Part shown: one piece after another, positions 16,301-22,075 of the stretch
How positions within the stretch are numbered: the first letter of the stretch is position 1
How the letters are laid out: the number at the start of each line of letters is the position of its first letter
NCBI GenBank assembly: GCA_021108055.1
Contig: JAIORR010000340.1
Coordinates: forward strand, 1-22,075
DNA: 22,075 nt
Source of the DNA: Candidatus Cloacimonadota bacterium
GTDB lineage: Bacteria; Cloacimonadota; Cloacimonadia; Cloacimonadales; TCS61
Reading direction: 5' to 3'
The notes under the pieces: model-generated
The model's database searches: none
What the model was told of the DNA's origin: nothing
What the model saw: only the letters and a program-made list of their open reading frames with translations
Position numbers and translations under genes: made by a program

Positions 16301-16748
16301 TGTGCTTACTTAATGTAATGATATTTTTTTTGAATATTTCGGAAGAAGAGATTTTCCTGAGAAGTGCTCGAATAGAAACACTGAAAATAGATGGTTTTTT
16401 TGATATAGCAGCAGTCAGGGTCTCGATCCTTTGAGCACGGATCATGTAATGAGGAGAACGCTGTTCGTAGGGAAGCACTTCGTAATCCGGCAGGAAATGA
16501 GCAGATTCTTTACCCACCAGAAGATCGAAGTCTTCCAGATAATCCTCGGCAAGTTTATCATCGGAAGTAACGAAGATGATGTTCTTCCCTGTTTCTTTGA
16601 ATGCTCTCGCTATCAGCATCGATTTTGTCGAACGGTTCAGATTATAAAACAAAACTTTCGTTTTTTGTTCCTTAACCGATGCATCAAACTGTATGATAAA
16701 ATCAGATCTATCAATAATAGAACTTATTCTTTTGTAAAAGATATTCAT
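13335..16748 (-). CDS. mfd: Transcription-repair coupling factor
   Basis: Mfd is a DNA translocase that pushes stalled RNA polymerase off damaged template and recruits UvrA. The 1137-residue length is normal. In order there is the UvrB-homology N-terminal module (with DYEVLPYEQRSPH near residue 85), a linker, and the RNA-polymerase-interacting domain with GDYVVHIDHGVGIYSGL (about 460). The RecG-like helicase core has Walker A GDVGFGKTE (K620), the DEEH box at 715-718, SATPIPRTMYM, and RGRVGRS. The C-terminal TRCF domain includes NYIPNEKDRLEIYRKM. All motifs are intact. The ATG at 16748 has no obvious ribosome binding site. It is transcribed divergently from rpmH, and the polysaccharide-export gene follows in the same direction 83 bp later, so co-transcription is possible but not shown. 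Confidence 0.97.
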   Translation of the reverse strand: MNIFYKRISSIIDRSDFIIQFDASVKEQKTKVLFYNLNRSTKSMLIARAFKETGKNIIFVTSDDKLAEDYLEDFDLLVGKESAHFLPDYEVLPYEQRSPHYMIRAQRIETLTAAISKKPSIFSVSIRALLRKISSSEIFKKNIITLSKHSEYNPDLLISNLVGMGYETQFQVSKVGEVARRGGIIDVFGPNSIKPLRIEFFGDEIESIRVFSISSQRSTGEELNTITLIPSREFSLHDIDADEKLWERIHKDGFYDGIELDAALLLPKVETFLEYFIRNECIIFWDEFQFFDSYFNEVLEETTELFQKIKTKYTKRIIPKPKDIFENEKFVKSIFRNYTNFFLSNSFQEFKDISTKIEAPVISQSSIHADLKFLEKELKEKLHKGYRIFIQSDNKSQSKRMQELLPDLEEQIDFSIGVFQNGFNLTDAKLSIYTDHEIFSRYKRKRRQAQFSREEALVDYESLKPGDYVVHIDHGVGIYSGLKKLILEGSNIECLTLRYSGNDIVYVPTFQLTLVSKFVSEEGITPTIHKLGSKKWEQTRNRAKKQIELVARDLIKLYAERKIKKGISFDPDTTWQVEMEDSFIYEDTPDQETAIKEIKADMEMNSSMERLLCGDVGFGKTEVAIRAAFKSVMSGWQVAVLVPTTLLAEQHYHVFKERLAQYPVKIAMFSRFRSRTNLKKDVNLLFTGEIDIAIGTHRLLSKDIKYKKLGLLIIDEEHRFGVRHKDKLRQIKSDVDTLYMSATPIPRTMYMALSKLKELSLIRTSPKARLPIRTAIVPFDKEIIKDAINREVDRGGQVFFVHNRVQTIESITSELRKLLPTVSFAIGHGQLPEKQLESVTLDFAHHKFDVLVATTIIESGIDIPNANTIIVNRADMFGLSQLYQIRGRVGRSNRKAYAYLIIPSKLHDEARKRLETLTEYESLGSGYQIAMRDMELRGAGTLLGTKQSGIINSIGFNYYNRLLEQTIESIHSKKPEEFQVEKDMHLSNRIRIDCDYYLPENYIPNEKDRLEIYRKMLAFEKSEQFDDLKTELADRFGNIPKQAENAILFFQLKMLAHQNNLNSLAMTKGNLTIEFDNKRLPSRKSISSLVEHFALPIRFDTTRNFKIIFDLREDEKKSDPKFLKKGLEILHFILKNK

Positions 16749-17013
16749 AAGTTTTTGAATTTTTGAACATAGCTTTACCAGTCAAGCAGAATTAGGATTT
16801 CATTTAAAAATAGTAATCAATAATATCGTTTTTTTTTATTAGAAAATGAGATCAAACAAATATTTTTTACAATCCGGTTTCTTTCTTTATATAAAATCGT
16901 ACAATTTTCTTGACAGCAGGATTGCCTATTTCAGTTTGTTCCAGCCTTTATAACAAGGCATAGAATAGTAAGTTATGAAATAAATAGATGATTTTATCTG
17001 GAAGGAGACTTGA
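16749..17013. other. Divergent intergenic region between mfd and rpmH
   Basis: 265 bp, AT-rich, and must hold the promoters of mfd (minus) and of the rpmH cluster (plus). No DnaA-box cluster or dnaA gene is visible, although rpmH often lies beside dnaA and oriC in bacteria. A TTGACA at 16910-16915 has no good -10 partner at 16-18 bases. Confidence 0.5.
16866..16895 (+). promoter_or_regulatory. Possible sigma-70-type promoter for the rpmH cluster
   Basis: TTTACA (16866-16871) and TATAAA (16890-16895) are separated by 18 bases; TATATA at 16888 gives a 16-base spacer. Transcription would start about 110 bases before rpmH. FCB bacteria often use different promoter consensus elements, so this is tentative. 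Confidence 0.3.
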
Positions 17014-17154
17014 ATGAAAAGGACTTATCAACCTCATAATAGAAAGAGGAGAAACAAACACGGATTCCGCTTGAGAATGGCTACTAAAGCCGGACGGAAA
17101 GTACTGGCAAGAAGAAGAGCAAAAGGAAGAACACAGCTTACAGTTAGCGATTAA
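17014..17154 (+). CDS. rpmH: 50S ribosomal protein L34
   Basis: A 46-residue, strongly basic protein (MKRTYQPHNRKRRNKHGFRL ... TQLTVSD) with the invariant L34 opening KRTYQP and the central HGFRLRMATKAGRKVLARRRAKGR block. It is part of the large ribosomal subunit. AAGGAG lies six bases before the ATG, the best ribosome binding site in this part of the window. The stop TAA is followed with no gap by the rnpA ATG. This is the usual rpmH-rnpA pairing. Confidence 0.98.
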   Translation: MKRTYQPHNRKRRNKHGFRLRMATKAGRKVLARRRAKGRTQLTVSD

Positions 17155-17466
17155 ATGAGATTCATTACCTCGACAAGAGAATATCTGGAAATATATAATA
17201 ATAATACAAAATCTGAAGGCGATCTTTTTATTTTTCTTAAAAAAAAAATCTCTGAAGACATATTGGCTGTTGGAATCGTTGTAAGTAAAAAAGTCGGAAA
17301 AGCTGTTATCAGAAATAAGTTAAAAAGAAGAATAAAGGCTTTTCTCCGAGAAAATATTAATATTCATCCGACAAATGAAAAAATAATTATTATAGCAAGA
17401 TCTGTTGCCGGGAATGCTGCATGGCAAGAAATAAAAAAAGACCTGACAATGTTATTTGGAACGTAG
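17155..17466 (+). CDS. rnpA: Ribonuclease P protein component
   Basis: RnpA is the protein subunit that binds RNase P RNA and the 5' leader of pre-tRNA. The 103-residue protein has the conserved basic RNR helix as VIRNKLKRRIKAFLRE (about 50-65), preceded by GIVVSKKVGKA. The N-terminal part before residue 20 is divergent. Its ATG directly follows the rpmH stop with no separate ribosome binding site, so it is probably translated by coupling. yidD follows after 6 bp. Confidence 0.95.
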   Translation: MRFITSTREYLEIYNNNTKSEGDLFIFLKKKISEDILAVGIVVSKKVGKAVIRNKLKRRIKAFLRENINIHPTNEKIIIIARSVAGNAAWQEIKKDLTMLFGT

Positions 17467-17472
17467 ACTCGT

Positions 17473-17691
17473 ATGAAGTTTTTTAATAAACCGGTTCTTC
17501 TTATTATCGGCTTTTACAGAAGATTTATTTCGATATTTCTGCCGCCCTCCTGCCGCTTTACGCCTACTTGCAGTCAATATTCCCAGCAGGCATTTCAGAA
17601 GTATTCCTTTTTCAAAGCATTGAAATTATCTATTGTCAGAATTTTAAAATGCCATCCTTTCCATTCGGGTGGTCATGACCCCCTACCTTAA
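17473..17691 (+). CDS. yidD: Membrane protein insertion efficiency factor YidD
   Basis: A 72-residue protein with the family hallmark CRFTPTCSQYS (about 27-37) and the C-terminal CHPFHSGGHDPLP segment. YidD is a small membrane-associated protein that assists YidC-dependent insertion of inner-membrane proteins. An N-terminal amphipathic helix (FNKPVLLIIGFYRRFISIFL) is visible. The stop TAA overlaps the ribosome binding site (AAGGAG) of yidC. Order and spacing are canonical. Confidence 0.96.
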   Translation: MKFFNKPVLLIIGFYRRFISIFLPPSCRFTPTCSQYSQQAFQKYSFFKALKLSIVRILKCHPFHSGGHDPLP

Positions 17692-17700
17692 GGAGAATTT

Positions 17701-19317
17701 ATGGAAAAACGAACTTTGCTCGCTGTATTATTGATCCTTGTTGTATTCTGGATCAGCAGCGAATTTATCTGGAAAAACAAGAAAACACAAATACCCGCCG
17801 AACAAAAACAGGAAATTGAAAAAACAGAAAAGATAGAAAAGATCAAAGAATCTATTAACAATGAATTATCCAACGATTCGTATGAACAAAATGTAATCGA
17901 ACCTGAAAACAATATTGAGATCATAAATAATATTGTTCTTGAAAACGAATATATTAAATTAACTTTCAGCAATCTTGGTGCTGTGATCAATTCAATACAG
18001 CTAAAAAATTATTTCTTAAAAGACAAAATAGCTCCGGTTGAACTCATTCCTGAAAACGAATTTATATTGAACACAGAGCTTGTGATGAATTCAGGAAGTA
18101 TTGCAAATCTTAGTAATACTGGTTTTCAATATTCTGTTCTGGAAGATTCGAAAAAAATAATTTTCATTTCTCAAACCGAAAGAGGAATGGTCGAAAAAAT
18201 ATTTGAATTAACAGATAACTATGGAGTTAACTTCAATCTAAAAATTACCGGCTATGATGAACTTTCCGGCTATAATCTAAATATCGACAGTGGTATTGCA
18301 GATACGGAAGAGTACCTCAAAATGAAATCTCGCGAATATAAAGTGGTTGGATTGGTCGATAACATCATTACAAAATACAGTCTTTCAAAACTTAAAGAGA
18401 ACAGGGAAGCTACCGGGATCATCGGCTGGACCGCAGTGAAATCAAAATACTTTGTGATGGCTATTATGCCGGACGAACTTGTCAATATTAATAAACTCCT
18501 TGCATTTAAAAATAATGACAGTCCTGCCGAAAAATTATCGATCGTATTAAATAGGGCGAACATAGAGCATAATTATGCAATGTATTTTGGTCCACTCGAT
18601 TATGAAAATCTGAAAACCTATGGAAACGGGATTGAAAATGTAGTTGATATGGGTCCTAAATTTCTGCAGTGGATAAGCAAAATTTTTGTGGCTTTTTTAA
18701 AATTCCTGAATAGTTTTATCCCGAGCTGGGGATTTTGCATAATAATTTTTTCAGTTATTTTGAAGATAATTCTTTATCCTCTTACTCACAAAAGTTTTGA
18801 ATCCAGCACAAAGATGCAGAAGATCAATCCGCTTATGAAAGAGATTCAACAAAAATATAAATCTGAGCCGCAGAAAATGAATGCTGAACTGAAAAAACTT
18901 TATAAGGAACACGGTGTGAATCCGCTTGGTGGTTGCCTTCCTATGTTATTACAGATGCCAATATTGTTTGCTCTCTATCCTATTCTTCGCTATTCCATCG
19001 ACCTCCGGCAGACAAGTTTTTTCTGGCTTCCGGATCTTTCGGAACCAGATCCAATATGGCTCCTGCCTATCTTGATGGCTGTGTTCATGTTCGTTCAGCA
19101 AAAACTTATGTCACCATCGAAACAATCTTTGGAAGAAATGGATGAAAAACAAAAAGCTGCCCAGCAAAGCCAGAAAATGATGATGTACTTCATGCCGATA
19201 ATGATGTTCTTTATTTTCAAATCATTATCTTCGGGGCTTGTTCTATATTGGACAATGTTCTCGATTATTGGTTCTATCCAACAGTATATTATTAAAAAAA
19301 AATTCAATAAGGAATAA
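17701..19317 (+). CDS. yidC: Membrane protein insertase YidC
   Basis: The 538-residue protein has the Gram-negative architecture. There is an N-terminal anchor (about 5-22), a Lys/Glu-rich linker, a periplasmic beta-super-sandwich domain (about 75-320), then the conserved five-helix insertase core (about 325-535). Core landmarks are SWGFCIIIFSVILKIILYPL, KMQKINPLMKEIQQKYKSEP, NPLGGCLPMLLQMPILFALY, and the last helix SSGLVLYWTMFSIIGSIQQY. The groove residue that is Arg in E. coli (ITFIVRGIMYPL) is Lys here (FSVILKIILYPL), which I recall as usual in Bacteroidota-type YidC. AAGGAG sits seven bases before the ATG. Two bases separate the stop from jag. Confidence 0.98.
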   Translation: MEKRTLLAVLLILVVFWISSEFIWKNKKTQIPAEQKQEIEKTEKIEKIKESINNELSNDSYEQNVIEPENNIEIINNIVLENEYIKLTFSNLGAVINSIQLKNYFLKDKIAPVELIPENEFILNTELVMNSGSIANLSNTGFQYSVLEDSKKIIFISQTERGMVEKIFELTDNYGVNFNLKITGYDELSGYNLNIDSGIADTEEYLKMKSREYKVVGLVDNIITKYSLSKLKENREATGIIGWTAVKSKYFVMAIMPDELVNINKLLAFKNNDSPAEKLSIVLNRANIEHNYAMYFGPLDYENLKTYGNGIENVVDMGPKFLQWISKIFVAFLKFLNSFIPSWGFCIIIFSVILKIILYPLTHKSFESSTKMQKINPLMKEIQQKYKSEPQKMNAELKKLYKEHGVNPLGGCLPMLLQMPILFALYPILRYSIDLRQTSFFWLPDLSEPDPIWLLPILMAVFMFVQQKLMSPSKQSLEEMDEKQKAAQQSQKMMMYFMPIMMFFIFKSLSSGLVLYWTMFSIIGSIQQYIIKKKFNKE

Positions 19318-19319
19318 AT

Positions 19320-19997
19320 ATGCGCACGATATTGAGAGAAGGTAAATCTACTTCATCCGTAATTACATCATTTATGAACGAATTTAATTTAAAGCTGAAA
19401 GATTTTAAATTTGAAGTTATAGAAGAAGGCTCAAAGGGATTTTTTAATATATTTGGTTCAAAACCAACAAAGATACAATTCACGATGTCTGGTATTTCGG
19501 AAAAGACAACGGAAAAGATAAATGAATTCACAGAGGGTATTTTAAAAGGGATCGATATAAAATATAGTCGAATAAACATAGATCACAAAGATAACATTTA
19601 TTTAGTTGAAATCATTGGAGCAGAAGAACCCGGCTTTGTTATCGGAAAGGAAGCCAGGTTATTAGATAGCCTTCAGCACCTGATAAATCAGATGATCAAT
19701 AAATATGAGAAAAAGCAGATCAAGATACGGATAGATGTTGATGGATATCGAAAAAGAAGAGAAGAAGCTCTGATAGAAAAAGTCAGATCGATTTCGGGTA
19801 AGGTTAAAAAAGTTGGAAAGAGTATTACCATCGAGCCGCTAAATGCTGCCAACCGAAGAATAGTTCATAAATTCATCGAAAAAGATAAGTCGTTACGGAC
19901 AATGACGCTTGGCGAAGGTGACTTTAAAAGGGTGGTTATTCTTCCTGCTTCTGCTGTCACAAATAAACCGAGGAAACAGAAATCAACAAGATCGTAA
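19320..19997 (+). CDS. jag: Jag/KhpB-family RNA-binding protein
   Basis: The 225-residue protein has the full three-part layout. The Jag-N domain (1-50) has the EEGSKGFFNIFGSKP motif. A KH domain (about 90-145) has the GFVIGKEARLL loop at 105-114. The R3H domain (about 150-210) has NAANRRIVHKFI, with Arg180 and His183 as the R-x-x-x-H pair. KhpB/EloR proteins bind RNA, usually with KhpA, and influence cell elongation and division in Gram-positives; the role in this lineage is less known. AAGGA lies six bases before the ATG, and position next to yidC is typical. The last base of its stop codon overlaps the possible ATT start of the next gene. Confidence 0.95.
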   Translation: MRTILREGKSTSSVITSFMNEFNLKLKDFKFEVIEEGSKGFFNIFGSKPTKIQFTMSGISEKTTEKINEFTEGILKGIDIKYSRINIDHKDNIYLVEIIGAEEPGFVIGKEARLLDSLQHLINQMINKYEKKQIKIRIDVDGYRKRREEALIEKVRSISGKVKKVGKSITIEPLNAANRRIVHKFIEKDKSLRTMTLGEGDFKRVVILPASAVTNKPRKQKSTRS

Positions 19998-20059
19998 TTG
20001 GAGACATCAAATGTCATGTTGTATCTGCCGGAACCTGGTGGGGAGACGGTGGAGCGGCA

Positions 20060-20788
20060 ATGGGCGTACTTCCAAAAGCGATCTGGGAAAAATTTTTAGA
20101 AACCGACGAAAAGAACAGGATAAAATTAGCTCTTAATCTACTTCTGATCCGAACAGAAGGGAAAAATATCCTGATAGATACAGGAATCGGAAACAAGATT
20201 TCAGACAAAATAAAGAAAATATTCAATCCATCGGAATTTGTTTTACTACAGAATCTCTCTAAATTAAGTATAGCAAGAGAAGATATAAATTTTGTGGTTC
20301 TCACACACCTTCATTTTGATCATGCCGGCGGGGTTACTTCTCTAATCGATGGCAGGAAAGAACTTACTTTTCCAAATGCAATCCACATCATTCAAAAAAG
20401 AGAATGGGAAACTGCTAAAAAACCGGATGAACTCAATAAAGCTTCTTATAATTTTGAAGAAGACCTGAAGTTATTAGAAGAAACCGGAAATTATAGGCTT
20501 GTGGATGGCAATCATCGATTAACAGATGAAATTACTCTGGAGTTAACCGGAGGACATTCCGAAGGAATGCAAATTGTGCGTATCGAAAGTAATGGCGAGC
20601 TCGGTTACTTTCCCGGAGATATTATTCCGCAGGAAGCTCACAGACATTTATCTGTTACTTCTGCTTATGATATCTGCAGGAAAGATACATTCAGGGCAAA
20701 AAAGAAAATACTTCAAGAAGTAGAAAAATATAAAGGAATAATATTCCTGAATCACGATAATAAAAAAAACATTTTAATTAGTAAATAA
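20060..20788 (+). CDS. YtnP-like metallo-beta-lactamase fold hydrolase (true start lies upstream)
   Basis: A zinc hydrolase of the MBL fold, closest by eye to Bacillus YtnP, a lactonase-type quorum-quenching family. Metal ligands are complete: THLHFDH (H83, H85, D87, H88 counted from the ATG at 20060), GGHSEG (H166), GDIIPQEAH (D187) and NHDNKK (H232). The substrate is not known. The only canonical start is 20060, but homologues begin before it. The same frame upstream reads IGDIKCHVVSAG, then TWWGDGGAAMGVLPK, matching the family's IGxIxxxxxxxG...LDGGAMFGVVPK opening. No ATG, GTG or TTG occurs in frame between the stop at 19964 and 20060. Candidate starts are ATC at 19982 (AGGA seven bases upstream) or ATT at 19997 (overlapping the jag stop). 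It replaces mnmE, which often follows jag. Confidence 0.88.
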   Translation: MGVLPKAIWEKFLETDEKNRIKLALNLLLIRTEGKNILIDTGIGNKISDKIKKIFNPSEFVLLQNLSKLSIAREDINFVVLTHLHFDHAGGVTSLIDGRKELTFPNAIHIIQKREWETAKKPDELNKASYNFEEDLKLLEETGNYRLVDGNHRLTDEITLELTGGHSEGMQIVRIESNGELGYFPGDIIPQEAHRHLSVTSAYDICRKDTFRAKKKILQEVEKYKGIIFLNHDNKKNILISK

Positions 20789-20892
20789 TCTTTTCCCAAT
20801 AAAAATAACTTGCTTAGTTTTTTAATATCAATAAATTGTGCAACGTTGTAAAAAAATCAAATTTATTATTCCTTTAAGATCGGGAGATGGTA

Positions 20893-22075
20893 GTGGAGAA
20901 TATAAAAACTATCGAAAAGAAATTGGCTGAATGCAAGAAGAATGGAAAAGAAAAGGTGGAAATCCTTAATGAACTGGCAAGAGCTTATTTGGGAACATCC
21001 CCAGAGAAAGTAATAGAATACGGTAATCAGGCTTTAGAACTATCACAAGAAATAAGTTATATTGAAGGGGAAACACAAGCTTTAACGAACATTGGAACAG
21101 GAAATTTTTATTTAAGTAACTTCGATAAGTCCTTGGAATACTTCTTAAAATCCCTAAAAGTAATAGAAAAGACTGGTAACAAAAAAAGTATTGCCGGTTC
21201 CTTAGGTAACGTTGGAAATATTTATTGGAGTATAGGTAATAAAGATAAAGCTTTAGAATATTATAAGAAATCATTATTTATCCAAAAAGAGATTGGAGAT
21301 AAAAGAGGTAGTGCAAAGTCTTTAAATAATATTGGAACTGTTTATGGAAGTTTGGGAAAATACGATAAGGCATTGGAAAATATTTTAGAATCATTAAAGA
21401 TAATGGAAGAAATAGGGGATAAAAAACACATTGCCGGTACGTTAAGTAATATTGGGGAGATTTATTATAGTTTAACTAATTATGATAAAGCCTTGGATTT
21501 TTTTCTTAAAGCGTTGCAATTATATGAAAAACTTAGCGAAAAATATAGTCTTACAATCACTTTAAATGCTATTGGAAGTGTTTATTTACAACAGAAAAAT
21601 TTAGAAAAAGCGTCTTTCTATCTTGAACGTAGTATGAAATTAGCTAAAGAGATTAAATCAAAAGATATGATTCAAAGGAGTTATCAATATCTTTCCGAAT
21701 TATATTCTTTAAAGAATGATCATAAGAGAGCATTGGAATATTTCAAACTCTATTCGGAAGTAAAAGACAGTATTTTTACGGAAGAAAGCACCAAAAAAAT
21801 AGCTGAAATGCAGACAAAATATGAAACTGAAAAAAAGGAAAAGGAAGCTGAAATATTTAGATTAAAAAACATAGAGTTAGCTAAAGCAAATGAATATATT
21901 CAAAAGAAAAATAAGGAACTGGAAATCCATGAAGAACACATAAACCTGATAAATAAAATACTTCAGCACGATCTTACAAATAATCTTTCTATAATCAGCA
22001 GCGCCATCCGGTTATTCAGGAAATCGAACGATATGAAGATGATCGATGAGATATTGAAAAGTACAGAAAAAAGCG
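20893..22075 (+). CDS. Cytosolic TPR-repeat sensor histidine kinase (3' end outside window)
   Basis: The frame opens at ATG 20887. GTG at 20893 is my preferred start because GGGAG (20882-20886) is six bases from it and touches the ATG. About 390 residues are visible with no stop. From about residue 25 to 300 there are roughly seven tetratricopeptide repeats with an exact 40-residue period. The NIG...Y......DKALEY...SL...E.IGDK core recurs, with its Gly at 70, 110, 150, 190 and 230 (numbering from ATG). A Lys/Glu-rich coiled coil (about 300-355) leads to ILQHDLTNNLSIISSAIRLF, an H-box with likely phosphoacceptor His361. There is no signal peptide or membrane helix, so sensing is probably through cytosolic protein contacts. 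The ATPase domain must lie beyond the window. No response regulator is in view. Confidence 0.82.
   Translation, partial: MENIKTIEKKLAECKKNGKEKVEILNELARAYLGTSPEKVIEYGNQALELSQEISYIEGETQALTNIGTGNFYLSNFDKSLEYFLKSLKVIEKTGNKKSIAGSLGNVGNIYWSIGNKDKALEYYKKSLFIQKEIGDKRGSAKSLNNIGTVYGSLGKYDKALENILESLKIMEEIGDKKHIAGTLSNIGEIYYSLTNYDKALDFFLKALQLYEKLSEKYSLTITLNAIGSVYLQQKNLEKASFYLERSMKLAKEIKSKDMIQRSYQYLSELYSLKNDHKRALEYFKLYSEVKDSIFTEESTKKIAEMQTKYETEKKEKEAEIFRLKNIELAKANEYIQKKNKELEIHEEHINLINKILQHDLTNNLSIISSAIRLFRKSNDMKMIDEILKSTEKS

Noticed and set aside
15645..16313. 222-residue open frame antisense to mfd
   Set aside because: mfd is fully supported by intact motifs on the other strand. The antisense product is Phe/Cys-rich in the way expected from reversing Lys/Glu-rich coding sequence.
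16910..16915. TTGACA as the -35 of the rpmH promoter
   Set aside because: No TATAAT-like hexamer occurs 16-18 bases downstream.
16749..17013. Replication origin next to rpmH
   Set aside because: No dnaA, no cluster of TTATCCACA-like boxes and no obvious unwinding repeats. The region is only a divergent promoter stretch.
19909..20136. 75-residue open frame whose ATG at 20011 has a good ribosome binding site
   Set aside because: Its translation is Arg/Trp/Cys-rich with no family character, and it overlaps both jag and the well-supported MBL frame. It matters only as a hint of a possible indel.

Overview
The window is AT-rich bacterial chromosome with no rRNA, tRNA, CRISPR array, transposase or integrase. 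The best taxonomic clue is the secreted protein at 7923-8930. It ends in a type IX-secretion-like sorting domain of the 'NYPNPFNPATTISFSIP ... GIYFYKL' type, which is typical of the FCB superphylum (Bacteroidota, Cloacimonadota and relatives). The YidC has Lys where many proteobacterial YidCs have Arg, which fits the same group. My best guess is a Candidatus Cloacimonadota-like anaerobe. This rests on sequence style and is not proven.

Layout, left to right. (1) Positions 1-2210 are gene-poor: one secreted protein of unknown function (812-1852, minus) lies among short hairpins. The block is bounded by two perfect 35-bp direct repeats (21-55 and 2211-2245). The right copy is the real 3' end of comF, so the block looks like an insertion or a duplication scar at the comF terminus. 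(2) 2211-3589, minus: an unknown 228-aa protein overlapping comF by 4 bp. (3) 3851-7830, minus: an envelope operon of lgt, a lipoprotein, purB, a phosphatidylserine-decarboxylase-like gene and pssA. The decarboxylase-like protein appears to lack all three catalytic residues. (4) 7923-8930, minus: the sorting-domain secreted protein with its own terminator. A short remnant of a second sorting-domain tail lies upstream of it. (5) 9045-16748, minus: mfd, then a tight group of SLBB polysaccharide-export protein, NAD-dependent nucleotide-sugar epimerase, DegT-type aminotransferase and a lone etfB. (6) 17014-20788, plus: the rpmH-rnpA-yidD-yidC-jag cluster followed by a YtnP-like metallo-beta-lactamase hydrolase whose start codon is unclear. 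(7) From about 20893 to the window end, plus: a cytosolic TPR-repeat histidine kinase cut off just after its H-box.

Most of the content is housekeeping: envelope lipids and lipoproteins, ribosome and RNase P, membrane-protein insertion and transcription-coupled repair. The points that most deserve a second look are the comF 3'-end duplication, the apparently dead Psd-like protein beside pssA, the MBL gene without a canonical start, and the remnant sorting-domain tail next to the orphan etfB. I did not find convincing evidence of a complete new biological system.
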